Shown here: piece by piece, positions 27,897 to 37,054 of the stretch
Layout of the letters: every line of letters begins with the position of its first letter
How positions within the stretch are numbered: position 1 is the first letter of the stretch
DNA from: Bradyrhizobium barranii subsp. barranii
Lineage (GTDB): Bacteria > Pseudomonadota > Alphaproteobacteria > Rhizobiales > Xanthobacteraceae
DNA length: 64,000 nucleotides
NCBI RefSeq assembly: GCF_017565645.3
Contig: NZ_CP086136.1
Span: 1,998,001 to 2,062,000 of the forward strand
Direction of reading: 5' to 3'
Position numbers and translations under genes: made by a program
The notes under the pieces: generated by a model
The model's input: only the letters and a program-made list of their open reading frames with translations
Database searches by the model: none
What the model was told of the DNA's origin: nothing

Positions 27897-28607
27897 TTAC
27901 GCAGAATTGCCGTCCGCCGTACGCTCCGCCAGCACGACTATCTTGTGCGGATCGCGCAGGATGATGCGCTGGCGGCCGCTCTCGACGAGGCCCTGGCTCT
28001 CCCAGCCGCTCAAGATGCGGCTGACGGTGTGCAGCGTGGTGCCGGTCATCTGCGCGATGTCCTGGCGGCTGATCGGGAAGTCGATCTCGATGCCGTGGTC
28101 GAGCTTCTTGCCGGACTGTTTTGCGAGCCGCAGCAGCGCATGCGCGACGCGCTGCTCGACCTGCTGGGTCGACATTTCCAGGATGCGGGTGTGGCTCTCC
28201 TGCAGCCGCGCGCCGACGGTTTGCAGCGTGTTGGCGGCGATTGCCGGAAACCGCTCGATCAGCCGCGGCCAGGCCGAATTTGGCCAGATCAGCACCACGC
28301 TGTCGTCGACCGCCATCGCAGTTGCCGGATAGTGCGCGGCTCCAATCGCCATCGCGAGCCCGAAGGTCTCGCCGGGGGCGACGTAGCGCACGACGATCTG
28401 CTCGCCGGTCGGGGTGGTCTTGGCCGCGCGGACGTGGCCGTGCAGCAGCAGGAAGAAGGATTGCGCGTCGGCGCCCTGCTCGAAAATGGCGGTGTTCCTG
28501 GGGTACCGCGCTGAACGGGCCTCGCGCAGGATTTCCTCGAGGTCCTCCGGTTTGACGCCTGAAAACAGCGGCAAATGCGCAACCAGCGATGTGTCGACCT
28601 TGGCCAT
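27897..28607 (-). CDS. nnrR: Crp/Fnr family regulator, NnrR type
   Basis: A 236-residue transcription factor. Residues 10-125 form the cyclic-nucleotide-type beta roll (LPLFSGVKPEDLEEIL, FLLLHGHVRAAKTTPTGEQIVVRYVAPGETFGL). A long dimer helix follows, then a winged helix-turn-helix with PISRQDIAQMTGTTLHTVSRILSGWESQGLV (about 175-205). The N-terminal cysteine cluster of FNR is missing, so oxygen is not sensed by an iron-sulfur cluster. With nnrS divergent and nirK nearby, NO-responsive NnrR is the best call. A FixK-type box in the shared promoter suggests control by FixK2 or by itself. Confidence 0.8.
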   Translation of the reverse strand: MAKVDTSLVAHLPLFSGVKPEDLEEILREARSARYPRNTAIFEQGADAQSFFLLLHGHVRAAKTTPTGEQIVVRYVAPGETFGLAMAIGAAHYPATAMAVDDSVVLIWPNSAWPRLIERFPAIAANTLQTVGARLQESHTRILEMSTQQVEQRVAHALLRLAKQSGKKLDHGIEIDFPISRQDIAQMTGTTLHTVSRILSGWESQGLVESGRQRIILRDPHKIVVLAERTADGNSA

Positions 28608-28659
28608 TCTGCCTCCTTGGCATCAGGGAGTGTGATGGCACCTGTATTCGTCAGGCAGT

Positions 28660-28673
28660 TTGCGATAGCGCAA
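28660..28673. promoter_or_regulatory. FixK/NnrR-type box between nnrR and nnrS
   Basis: TTGCGATAGCGCAA is a near-perfect dyad fitting TTG(A/C)-N6-(T/G)CAA. It is centred about 59 bases before the nnrR start on one strand and 82 before nnrS on the other, so it can serve either or both. Confidence 0.72.
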
Positions 28674-28748
28674 AACGGGCCGGCCGGACGGCAGTATTTT
28701 TCCAAATGACGATCCAGGTGACCGTCCGAATTCAGAGGAGTTGCCCCC

Positions 28749-29960
28749 ATGGCTGGCGCCCGATCCCGTAACTTTGAGGGCTGGCCGCTGTTTGCGAACA
28801 GCTTTCGGCCTTTTTTCCTGCTCGCCGCGATTCAAGCGGGGCTTTCTATCCTGGCGTGGCTGCCGATGTTCTACGGCGAATTGTCGGTCAGTTCGGCCTT
28901 CGCGCCGCGCGACTGGCACGTCCACGAAATGCTCTATGGCTTCCTGCCGGCGGTGATCACGGGATTCCTGTTCACGGCGATCCCGAACTGGACCGGGCGG
29001 CTGCCGATCCAGGGGACGTCGCTGGGCGCGCTGCTGGTGGTGTGGCTGGCCGGACGTTTTGCGGTGACCCTGTCCGCCGATATCGGTTGGGCGTTCGCGC
29101 TCGTCGTCGACGCCGCCTTCCTGGCATTGGTCGTTGCCGCGGCCACGCGCGAAATCATCGCGGGCGGCAATTGGCGCAATCTGCCGGTGGTAGTGCTCGT
29201 GCTGGTGCTGCTCGCCGGTAACGTCGCCTTCCATCTCGAAGCGCACTTCGAGGGCGCGGCCGATGTCAGCATCCGCGTCGGCATCGGCGTGGTCGTGCTG
29301 CTGATCTCGCTGATCGGCGGCCGCATCATCCCGAGCTTCACCCGCAACTGGCTGGTCAAGTTCAATCCCGGCCGCCTGCCGGTTCCGTTCGGGCGTTTTG
29401 ACGGCGCGGTGATCGGATTGAGCGCGCTCGCGCTGATCGCATGGATCGTGGCGCCGCTGAACACGGTCACCGGCGCGGTGATGGCACTGGTCGGCGGGCT
29501 GCACCTGGTGCGGCTTGCACGCTGGGCCGGCGACCGCACCACGCGCGAGCGTCTGCTGCTGATCCTGCATGTCGGTTACGTCTTCGTGCCGCTGGGCTTC
29601 CTGCTGCATGCCCTGGCTGTCTTCGGCGCGCTGCCGCCGAGCGCGGGCATTCACGCCTGGATGGCTGGCGCGGCCGGAACCATGACGCTTGCGGTGATGA
29701 CGCGCGCGAGCCTCGGGCATACCGGACAGGCGTTGACGGCCTCGCCCGCGACGCAGGGGATTTACGCTGCGATCATCATCGCGGCGCTGGCGCGGGTCGC
29801 TGCCGTGGTGTTGCCTGCGCATGGCGATGTCCTGCTGCACATCGCCGCCTGCGGATGGGTCGTCGCGTTCCTCGGCTTTGCGATTGCGTTCGGGCCGCTG
29901 CTCGCCGGCAGCCCCCGGCGCGCCCTTGCCATCATGGGCGTGCCCGCTCCGGCACGCTGA
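28749..29960 (+). CDS. nnrS: NnrS family membrane protein
   Basis: A 403-residue inner-membrane protein with about twelve predicted helices. The start GWPLFANSFRPFFLLAAIQAG and FAPRDWHVHEMLYGFLPAVITGFLFTAIPNWTGRLP are the NnrS signature, including conserved His in WHVHEM. GGRIIPSFTRNWL and the C-terminal GHTGQALTA also fit. NnrS is a heme- and copper-containing protein induced under nitrosative stress. It is divergent from nnrR with a FixK/NnrR-type box between. Confidence 0.93.
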   Translation: MAGARSRNFEGWPLFANSFRPFFLLAAIQAGLSILAWLPMFYGELSVSSAFAPRDWHVHEMLYGFLPAVITGFLFTAIPNWTGRLPIQGTSLGALLVVWLAGRFAVTLSADIGWAFALVVDAAFLALVVAAATREIIAGGNWRNLPVVVLVLVLLAGNVAFHLEAHFEGAADVSIRVGIGVVVLLISLIGGRIIPSFTRNWLVKFNPGRLPVPFGRFDGAVIGLSALALIAWIVAPLNTVTGAVMALVGGLHLVRLARWAGDRTTRERLLLILHVGYVFVPLGFLLHALAVFGALPPSAGIHAWMAGAAGTMTLAVMTRASLGHTGQALTASPATQGIYAAIIIAALARVAAVVLPAHGDVLLHIAACGWVVAFLGFAIAFGPLLAGSPRRALAIMGVPAPAR

Positions 29961-29962
29961 GC

Positions 29963-31000
29963 CTAGGCCGCGGACGCCGAGGGAACGCCGGCGCGCTTGG
30001 CCAGCGGCCGCACGCCCTTGCGCCATGCGGTGATGGTGCAGCCGAAGCGGCCACGGAACCAGCGCGCCATCGCGCTCTGCGCGGAGAAGCCGAGCTGGGT
30101 GGCGATATCGGCCAGCGGCCGGCCGGGGTCGTCGATCAGCTGGGTCACGAGATCGGCGCGCTGCGCGTCGAGGATCGCCGAGAAGCTGGTGCCCGATGCG
30201 GCGAGGTGCCGATGGATGGTGCGGCGGGTGCAGGCGAGATGCTCGGCCACGCGCTCGACCGTGCAGTCGCCGCTTGCGAGCAGGATGCGTACCACCTCGT
30301 CGACCTTCTCCTCCCAGTTTGCCGGCCGCGTCTCGATCGCCTCGATCCGCTTGCGCAGATAGCTCGCGATCAGCGGATGCGCGCTCGGGATCCGCCGCTC
30401 CATGTCATGCGCCGACAACAGGATCGCATCGTCATCGGCATTGAAGGTGACGCGGCAACCGAAGAAGTCGCGGTAGCGCTTGCGGTCGTGTGGCGGCGGA
30501 TAATGCAGATGCACCTCGAGCGGCCGCCAGTCGCTGCTGAACAGCGACTGGATGATGCGGTGGACGCTGCCGAGCGCCATGTCGATCGACTGGCGCGGCG
30601 CGGTCGGCTGCCGGCCGCGCAGATGCAGTGTGACCGTCACGGTCTGCTTGTCGCGCGTGACCTCAAGCTTCATGCCGTCATGATGAACGTGGATGAAGCG
30701 CGAGAACGCTTCGATGGCCTCGCCGACGGTCGCCTGTTCACGCACGATCAGGCCGACCGCGCCGAAATTGGTGAGCCCGCCACGCTCGGCGAGCCGCAAG
30801 CCGAAATCTTCGGCACCCGATGCCTCTGCCGACAATTCGAGCAGCCGGCGCAGGCTGGTCACGGCAATGGGGGTATCGGGCTTGTCGAGAACGGCCAGCG
30901 GCAGCCTGACCTTGCGCATCATCTGTTTGGGGTCGAGCCCGACCGACCGGGCGACATCCGGGTAGTAGCTCAAGCCTGCGCTGCGAATGAGGTCGGTCAT
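29963..31000 (-). CDS. AraC family transcriptional regulator
   Basis: A 345-residue regulator with an N-terminal arabinose-binding-like domain (about 1-210, PF12625 type: LIRSAGLSYYPDVARSVGLDP) and a C-terminal AraC DNA-binding domain. The two helix-turn-helix segments are around TVERVAEHLACTRRTIHRHLAASG and LADIATQLGFSAQSAMARWFRGRFG. The frame runs back to 31243, but the ATG at 31000, preceded by GGAACGGG, begins the family sequence and removes overlap with the divergent response-regulator gene. The ligand and targets are unknown. It ends two bases after the nnrS stop, convergent with it. Confidence 0.85.
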   Translation of the reverse strand: MTDLIRSAGLSYYPDVARSVGLDPKQMMRKVRLPLAVLDKPDTPIAVTSLRRLLELSAEASGAEDFGLRLAERGGLTNFGAVGLIVREQATVGEAIEAFSRFIHVHHDGMKLEVTRDKQTVTVTLHLRGRQPTAPRQSIDMALGSVHRIIQSLFSSDWRPLEVHLHYPPPHDRKRYRDFFGCRVTFNADDDAILLSAHDMERRIPSAHPLIASYLRKRIEAIETRPANWEEKVDEVVRILLASGDCTVERVAEHLACTRRTIHRHLAASGTSFSAILDAQRADLVTQLIDDPGRPLADIATQLGFSAQSAMARWFRGRFGCTITAWRKGVRPLAKRAGVPSASAA

Positions 31001-31199
31001 GCGACCCGTTCCTGCCAGCCATTCCCGCAGATGTCCCGAAATGTAAAGTTTCTGTCCCGATCCGTCAAATCCGGGAACAGGATGGAACATACATAAGGGA
31101 AACCGAAGCACGGGCGTGAATGCCGTGCGCATGACGGCGCGGCGCGACGATGCCCCGCTGCCGTCTCGGGCCATTTGACCAAGACATTGCTGGATCGGG

Positions 31200-31823
31200 A
31201 TGATGCCGGGAAACATGCTTTCCAAGGGTGAGGTATTCGTCATTGAAACTGACGCAGCCTCCCGCGAACAACTTTCAATGGCGCTTCAACAGAGCGCCTA
31301 TGACGTGATCTGCTTTGCCGACGGCGCGTCGCTGCTGTCGGAAGCCAAGGCGCGGATGCCGGCCTGCGTGCTGCTGGAGATGCCGCCGGATCGTTCTGCC
31401 CTCGACGTGCTCAAGCGCCTGCGCGAGGAGAACTGCATGGCGCCGGTCCTGGTGACCTCGGCGAACGGCAGCATCGCCATGGCGGTCGACGCGATCAAGA
31501 GCGGCGCGGCCGACTTCATCGAGAAGCCGTTCCGCACCCGCGACATCGTCGACCGGATCGATGCTGCCATCGACGAGTTCGCGCAGCCGGGTTCAAACCG
31601 GCAACGCTGGCTGCCCGGCTGCGAGCCCCTGACCGGGCGCGAAGTCGATGTGCTCGAGCACCTCGCTGCCGGCCTGACCAACAAGGAGATCGCCCGGCGC
31701 ATACATCTGAGTGCGCGGACGGTCGAAGGCTACCGCGCAGGCATCCTGAAGAAGGCCGGCGCCCGCAACGTGACCGATCTGCTCCGCCGCATCTTCGGCC
31801 AGGGTTCGCCCACCCCGGTTTAA
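31200..31823 (+). CDS. FixJ-like response regulator with an atypical receiver
   Basis: A 207-residue LuxR/FixJ-class regulator. The receiver domain (about 10-130) keeps the conserved Lys109 (EKPF) and the strand-4 segment VLVTSANG. The expected phosphoacceptor Asp is replaced by Glu60 (VLLEMPP), and the loop is one residue shorter than in FixJ. The acidic pair is also weak (VIETD). The LuxR helix-turn-helix is normal (LTGREVDVLEHLAAGLTNKEIARRIHLSARTVEGYRAGILKKAGA, about 144-187). It may be constitutively active or regulated without phosphorylation. No histidine kinase is nearby. Confidence 0.88.
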   Translation: MMPGNMLSKGEVFVIETDAASREQLSMALQQSAYDVICFADGASLLSEAKARMPACVLLEMPPDRSALDVLKRLREENCMAPVLVTSANGSIAMAVDAIKSGAADFIEKPFRTRDIVDRIDAAIDEFAQPGSNRQRWLPGCEPLTGREVDVLEHLAAGLTNKEIARRIHLSARTVEGYRAGILKKAGARNVTDLLRRIFGQGSPTPV

Positions 31824-32007
31824 GGACCTAAGTTTAACGGCTTCGCCGCGAGTCGACGACACGTTCCGCGGCCTTGGTGCGGCCGCGGCGGCGCCCCACG
31901 GAAACCCCAATCGAACCAGTTCCTTCCCTGCCGCGTCCAACCATGTTGGCGAGGCATTTGATCGCACGCGTCCGGCTGGCGGCGCGGCGATACGGCAGGA
32001 GGGACTT

Positions 32008-33684
32008 ATGCGCATCACCGCAAGATGTTTGGCAACGACGAGCCTGGTTCTGGTGACCATGGCGACGGCGTCGCCATCATGGGCCGCCGATGTGGACGCC
32101 ACATCGGCCATCGACACCGTCACGGTCTATCCGGACGGCGCCACCGTCACCCGTATCATCGCGCTGGACCTCGCCTCCGGCGACAGCACGCTGGTCGCCA
32201 AGGACTTTCCGCTCTCGCTCGATCCGTCCTCCCTGCGGGTCGAGGGCGAGGCGGGCGCAAAACTCACCATCGGGACGATCGACGCGCGGCCGCCGCGCGC
32301 GGCGCCTCCCGTCAACCTGCCCGAGCTCGACAAGCGCATCGAAGCGTTGAAGGATCAGCGCGCCGATCTGCAAGGCGATATCGACGCGGCCACCGCCCGG
32401 CGCAAATTCGCGCAGCACTTTGCGGAGGCTTCTCCCGCCGGCCTTGGCGAGAAGGGCGAGGCTCGGCCGATCACCGAATGGCGCGCGGCCTTTACGGCGG
32501 TCGCCGAGGAGATCGCGACCGCCGACACCGCGATCCGCGATGCCGCGCGCAAGCAGCGCGAGATCGATCGGCAGCTCGCGCAACTGGAGGCGGAACGTTC
32601 GGCCAAGCCGCCGAGCAAGCTCGAGGTTCGCATCGATGTCGCCTCCGCCGCCGCGACGAAGGCGACGTTGCGGGTGACTTATGCAGTCCGCAATGCGCGC
32701 TGGCTGCCGCTGTATGATGCCCGGCTCGACACTGGTGCCAAGGACCGCAAGCCGCAGCTCGAGCTGGTTCGCCGCGCCGAAGTGACACAGTCGACCGGCG
32801 AAGACTGGTCGAACGTCAGCCTCGGTGTTTCCACCGTTCGCGTCAGCCGCGGCGGCAGCGCGCCGGAGCTGAATTCGCTGGTTGTGAGGTATCCGCAACT
32901 GCCGAAGCCGCTGGCCTTGGGCGCGGCGTCGGACATGGCGATGCCCGCGCAGCCGATGACGCGGCAGGCGCAATCTCCGGCGATGGCGAAAGCGGCGGAG
33001 CCCGAGCTGCGTGAGCGCGCGGACGAGCAGCAGGCCAACGCCGAGATCGGCGATTTCCAGGCCGTGTATCAGATCAGCGGCCGCGTCAGTCTTGGCGCCA
33101 ATGAGGGCGCCAAGAGCCTGCTCATCTCCTCCATGACGGTGACGCCCGACCTCGCCATCCGCGCCGCCCCGGTCGCGGATCCCACCGCTTACCTCGAGGC
33201 GTCATTCAAGCTTGCCGAGGATACCAATCTGCTGCCCGGTAAGGTCGCGATCTTCCGCGACGGCACGTTCGTCGGTCGCAGCAAATTTTCGACCGCCGCG
33301 CGGAACGACGCGATCCGGCTCGGCTTCGGCGCCGACGACAAGATCAAGATCGAGCGCACCGTCATCAGGCAGAACGAAGGCACGGCCGGCGTGATCTCGT
33401 CCTCCAAGACCGACACGCGTTCGTTCCGCACCATCGTCCGCAACGGGCACGACTTCCCGATCCGCATCGCGATCGAGGATCAGCTTCCGGTCAGCGAGAA
33501 CGAGGATATTGGCGTCGAGATGCTGTCCTCGACCACGCCGCCCACGACCACCAATCTGCGCGACAAGCGCGGCGTGCTGGAATGGGCGTTCGACGCAAAA
33601 CCCGGCGAGATCAAGGAGATCAAGTTCGCCTGGCGCGTCCGCTGGCCCAAGGACAAGGGCATGGTGATCGTGCCGGCGGGGTAA
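32008..33684 (+). CDS. MuiA-like (DUF4139/DUF4140) exported protein
   Basis: A 558-residue protein with a signal peptide (cleavage near PSWAA, about residue 27). The N-terminal DUF4140 domain has IDTVTVYPDGATVTRIIALDL, followed by a coiled coil (about 110-210: LDKRIEALKDQRADLQGDIDAATARRKFAQ and the KQREIDRQLAQLEAERS helix). The C-terminal DUF4139 domain includes RVTYAVRNARWLPLYDARLD and EDWSNVSLGVST. The family is named after the mucoidy inhibitor MuiA; biochemical function is unclear. An AGGAGG site precedes the ATG. It is a single gene. Confidence 0.88.
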   Translation: MRITARCLATTSLVLVTMATASPSWAADVDATSAIDTVTVYPDGATVTRIIALDLASGDSTLVAKDFPLSLDPSSLRVEGEAGAKLTIGTIDARPPRAAPPVNLPELDKRIEALKDQRADLQGDIDAATARRKFAQHFAEASPAGLGEKGEARPITEWRAAFTAVAEEIATADTAIRDAARKQREIDRQLAQLEAERSAKPPSKLEVRIDVASAAATKATLRVTYAVRNARWLPLYDARLDTGAKDRKPQLELVRRAEVTQSTGEDWSNVSLGVSTVRVSRGGSAPELNSLVVRYPQLPKPLALGAASDMAMPAQPMTRQAQSPAMAKAAEPELRERADEQQANAEIGDFQAVYQISGRVSLGANEGAKSLLISSMTVTPDLAIRAAPVADPTAYLEASFKLAEDTNLLPGKVAIFRDGTFVGRSKFSTAARNDAIRLGFGADDKIKIERTVIRQNEGTAGVISSSKTDTRSFRTIVRNGHDFPIRIAIEDQLPVSENEDIGVEMLSSTTPPTTTNLRDKRGVLEWAFDAKPGEIKEIKFAWRVRWPKDKGMVIVPAG

Positions 33685-33723
33685 TGCGCCCGATCTGAAC
33701 CGAGGCGCGGCGCCGTCCTTCTT

Positions 33724-33887
33724 ACCTCGCCCCGCCTGCGGGGAGAGGTCGGATTGCATCGAAGATGCAATCCGGGTGAGGGGGTACAGGTCTCTCGACG
33801 ATCTCGCGTGTGGAGAGAGGCCCCTCACCCCAACCCTCCCAGCGCGAGCGAAGCTCGTCGCAGCCCCGTAAGAACGGGGAGCGGGAG
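33724..33887. repeat. dispersed repeat, family C, copy 1
   Basis: Starts ACCTCGCCCCGCCTGCGGGG and continues through GGGTGAGGGG, CCCCTCACCC and CCCCGTAAGAACGGGG, forming several stem-loops. Similar elements are at 42731-42885 and 58121-58280. It fills the gap between the MuiA-like gene and hmuV. Confidence 0.8.
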
Positions 33888-33894
33888 TGCATCT

Positions 33895-34710
33895 TCACCG
33901 CGGCGGCAGTTCGGCTCGCGCCGCCGCCCGCATCGATTGCGGCAGCACGTAGGGCACGCCGTCGTCGGCCTGATGAACGACGGCGTCGATTTCGAAGATG
34001 TCGCGAATGGTCTCGCGCGTGACGATTTCCGCGCGCGGGCCGTCGGCAGCGAGCCTGCCGCCGTTCAGGACGATCAGCCGGTCGGCGAAGCGGATCGCGA
34101 GATTGAGATCGTGCAGGATCGCGATCACGGCTGTGCCGCCTGCGGCGCGGCGGCGCGCGGCTTCGACGAGGTCGATCTGGTGGCGCAGATCGAGGCTCGA
34201 TGTCGGCTCGTCCAGCAACAGGAGCCCCGGACCGTGTTCCGCTTCGCCGCAGGCGAGCTGCACCAGAACGCGGGCGAAATGGGTGCGCTGCTGCTCGCCG
34301 CCGGATAGCGTCGGCAATTGCCGTTCGCGAAAATGCGCGAGGCCAACCTCGTCCAGCGCGGCGTCGACGAGCGACACGGCATCGCGCAGGCTGCGGTCGC
34401 CCGCGCCCATCAGCACGATCTCCTCGACCGTGAAGGGGAAGGTGACGTTGATGTGCTGGGACAGCATCGCACGGCGCGCGGCGAGCTCGCGCGGTGTATA
34501 GCTCGCTATGTCGCGCTGCTTCAGCCGGACCTCGCCGTCGCTGGGGCGGAGATCGCCGGAGAGCAGCCGCAGCAGCGTCGACTTGCCGGCGCCGTTCGGG
34601 CCGATGATCGCGACCATTTCGCCGGCTTCAACCGACAGACCGACCCCATCGAGCAGCGTGGCGCGGCCGGCGCGCTTGCTGAGACCTCGCGCCTCGATCA
34701 CGGCGCTCAT
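33895..34710 (-). CDS. hmuV: heme ABC transporter ATPase HmuV
   Basis: This 271-residue ATPase drives heme import across the inner membrane. Walker A is GPNGAGKSTLL (about 36-46), the signature is LSGGEQQRTHFARVL and Walker B is LLLLDEPTSSLD, with H-loop AILHDLNLAIRFAD. The order HmuV after HmuU with a four-base overlap (34707-34710) is standard. It is the last gene of the hmuPTUV operon. Adjacent hmuU is frameshifted, so this ATPase may lack its partner unless the lesion is an artefact. Confidence 0.93.
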   Translation of the reverse strand: MSAVIEARGLSKRAGRATLLDGVGLSVEAGEMVAIIGPNGAGKSTLLRLLSGDLRPSDGEVRLKQRDIASYTPRELAARRAMLSQHINVTFPFTVEEIVLMGAGDRSLRDAVSLVDAALDEVGLAHFRERQLPTLSGGEQQRTHFARVLVQLACGEAEHGPGLLLLDEPTSSLDLRHQIDLVEAARRRAAGGTAVIAILHDLNLAIRFADRLIVLNGGRLAADGPRAEIVTRETIRDIFEIDAVVHQADDGVPYVLPQSMRAAARAELPPR

Positions 34711-35815
34711 AGCGCGGCGAGCCCGCGCTGGCGCAGCAGGATGCCGAGGAAGACAGGCGCGCCGACCGCGGCGGTCAAGATGCCGATCGGCATCTCCGCG
34801 GGCGCCACGATGGTGCGCGCCAGCGTGTCGGCGCCGACCATCAGGATCGCGCCGAGCAGCACCGAGGCCGGCAGCAGCAGGCGATGCGCAGGTCCGATAA
34901 CGAGACGGAGCAGGTGCGGCACGACGATGCCGACGAAGCCGATGACGCCGCTGATCGACACCGCGACCCCGGTCATGGCGGAGACCATGACGATCGAGAT
35001 CCGCTTGAGGCGCTCGACATCGACGCCGCCGTGAAACGCGTCGGCCTCGCCGAGCACCAGCAGATCGAGGCCGCGCGCAATATACGCGCAGGCGCCGAGC
35101 CCGATGATGAGGATCGGCGCGAGCACGGCGGCCTTGGTCCAGGTCGCGCCGCTCATCGAGCCCAGCAGCCAGAATGTAATGTCGCGAAGCTGGCGGTCGT
35201 CGGCGATGAACACCAGAAGCCCGATGCCGGCATTGGTGATGGCAGTGATGGCGACGCCGGCGAGCAGGAAGATCGCGATCGAGGTCCGCCCCGCGCGGCT
35301 GGAGATGCCGTAAAGGATCGCGGTCGTGGCCAGCGAGCCCGCAAAGGCCGCGAGCGGCAACAGCTCGGTCTGGAGGAAGCGCAATGTCTCGCCGAAGCGC
35401 GAGTCGGTGAAGACGATCGCGCTTGCCGCCGCGAGCGCGCCGCCGCGAGCGCGCCGCCGCTGGAGACCCCGACCAGCGCGGGATCGGCGAGCGGGTTACG
35501 AAACAATCCTTGCATGATCGCGCCGGCCGCGGCGAGCAGGCCGCCGACCATCGCAGTCGCCGCGATCCGGGGAATCCGGATCGACCACAGCACCAGCTGG
35601 TCGCGCGTCGTCACGGCGTCGGCGGTGGTGTTGCCTGCAAGACCGAGTGCGGCGGGCAAGCGAGAGAGGGGAATTCCGGCTGCGCCCACGGTCAGCGCAA
35701 CGATGGCGGTGGCGGCGAGGATCACCAAGAGGAGGGGAATGGCAATCGACGTAAATCGCCGTCCTGCGCCCGCGCGGCGCGGGCTCCGCGAGTCCGTCCC
35801 GATCGCCACGCTCAT
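34707..35815 (-). pseudogene. hmuU: heme ABC permease HmuU frameshifted by a 14-bp tandem duplication
   Basis: This FecCD-type permease should form the heme channel with HmuV. The N-terminal part (from 35815) reads normally through SIRIPRIAATAMVGGLLAAAG and RNPLADPALVGVSSGGALAAA, then leaves frame. The C-terminal part (GETLRFLQTELLPLAAF through GVIGFVGIVVPHLLRLVIG) is in another frame, ending at 34707. At 35425-35452 a 14-base unit, GCCGCCGCGAGCGC, occurs twice in tandem. Removing one copy restores a continuous frame through ALAAASAIVFTDSRFGE. The start overlaps hmuT by four bases. Confidence 0.92.
35425..35460. repeat. 14-bp tandem repeat inside hmuU
   Basis: Two full copies of GCCGCCGCGAGCGC (35425-35438, 35439-35452), then eight bases of a third. 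Fourteen is not a multiple of three, so the extra copy shifts the hmuU frame. Confidence 0.93.
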
Positions 35816-36762
35816 TGCCGGCAGTTCGCCGCCGACAGAGCCGACGTGAAGGCGCCGCCCTCGGCCAATGCCGGATAGAGCTTGACGGAGAGATCACGGG
35901 CCGCCGCGGCCGTGCGCGGGCCGAAGCCGAGCAGATAGAGCCCGTCCATCGTGATGAAGCTCTTGTTGGCCGCGACCGGCGTCAAGGCGAAGCCGGGATG
36001 GGTGTAGACCGCGTCGGCCTGCAGTGAATCCTTGCCGCGCTCGATCGACAGCACGACGTCGGGTTTTGCCGCGACGATCGCCTCGTCGCCGATGTTCTTG
36101 TAGCCGTCGTAATCCTCGACCGCGTTTGTGGCGCCTGCAAGCTGGATGATCTCGTCGGCGGCGGTCTTGTGACCGGCGACCATCGCCCGTCCGTTCAGGA
36201 GCGACATCACGAACATCACGCGGACCGGCTTCGTGACCTTGGCACGCAGTGCGCGCAGCTGCGCAAGATCCGCAGCCACTGCGGTCGCCAGGCATTCGGC
36301 GCGCGCATCGACGCCCATGGCATGGCCGACCAGCTTGATCTTCTCGATCAGGCCTTCCTCGGAGAAGGTCTCGGGCACCAGCACCAGCGGCACCTTTGCC
36401 GTCTCCAGGAGGTCCATGGTCTCGCGCGGGCCCGATCCCTGGATCGCCAGGATCAGGGTCGGGTTGAGGCCCAGCACGCCCTCGGCCGAAATCTGGCGCA
36501 TGTAGCCGACATTGGGTTTGTCGTGCAGCGCCGCTGCCGGATAGAGGCTCGTGGTGTCGACGCCGACCAGGCGGCTCTCCAGCCCGAGCGCATAGAGGAT
36601 CTCGGTGATGGCGCCGCCGATCGAGACCGTGCGAGCGAAGTCGGAAACGGCGACATCGCGATTGCGTGCGTCATGCACCGTGATACCGGCGGCGTGCGCG
36701 GTCGAGGCGAGCGAGATGGTGCCGGTGAGCAGGAGGTTTGCGAGGGTGCGACAAAATGTCAT
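35812..36762 (-). CDS. hmuT: periplasmic heme-binding protein HmuT
   Basis: A 316-residue class III (BtuF-type) binding protein with a Sec signal peptide (cleavage near AHA, about residue 24). The fold markers are RTVSIGGAITEILYALGLESRLVGVDTTSLYP and NVGYMRQISAEGVLGLNPTLILAIQGSGP, with a long linker helix around 165-190. It hands heme to HmuU/HmuV. It overlaps hmuU by four bases and starts six bases after hmuP. Confidence 0.93.
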   Translation of the reverse strand: MTFCRTLANLLLTGTISLASTAHAAGITVHDARNRDVAVSDFARTVSIGGAITEILYALGLESRLVGVDTTSLYPAAALHDKPNVGYMRQISAEGVLGLNPTLILAIQGSGPRETMDLLETAKVPLVLVPETFSEEGLIEKIKLVGHAMGVDARAECLATAVAADLAQLRALRAKVTKPVRVMFVMSLLNGRAMVAGHKTAADEIIQLAGATNAVEDYDGYKNIGDEAIVAAKPDVVLSIERGKDSLQADAVYTHPGFALTPVAANKSFITMDGLYLLGFGPRTAAAARDLSVKLYPALAEGGAFTSALSAANCRQ

Positions 36763-36768
36763 TGCAGG

Positions 36769-36975
36769 TTACTTCGTCAGGATCAGCTTGTTCTGCGAGG
36801 TCAGGCGAAGGCGATAGGCGTCCTCGCCATGCGCGATGATGATCTCGCGCTCCGCCGCAAACAGCTCGCGGCTGTCGATCCGGCTCCCGCGTATGGTCAA
36901 ACTTCTCGTTGTTGCAGAAGGGCTTTGTGTCGGCCCTGCCGCATCGCCGCTATTGTCTCCGGACGTTGCTGACAT
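36769..36975 (-). CDS. hmuP: hemin uptake protein HmuP/HemP
   Basis: A 68-residue protein whose second half (SLTIRGSRIDSRELFAAEREIIIAHGEDAYRLRLTSQNKLILTK in outline) is the HemP domain. HmuP in Bradyrhizobium is known as an activator of heme-uptake genes that works with Irr at the hmuR promoter. The frame extends to 37209, but the ATG at 36975 starts the family sequence. It heads the hmuPTUV operon, divergent from hmuR, the expected position for a regulator of both. Confidence 0.88.
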   Translation of the reverse strand: MSATSGDNSGDAAGPTQSPSATTRSLTIRGSRIDSRELFAAEREIIIAHGEDAYRLRLTSQNKLILTK

Positions 36976-37054
36976 GGTAGGTGTGATGCGCTTTCGAAAT
37001 TTCAGATGCGTCTTGTTTGTATAAGCGGCATCAGGCGCATTCCAACGGCGGCAA

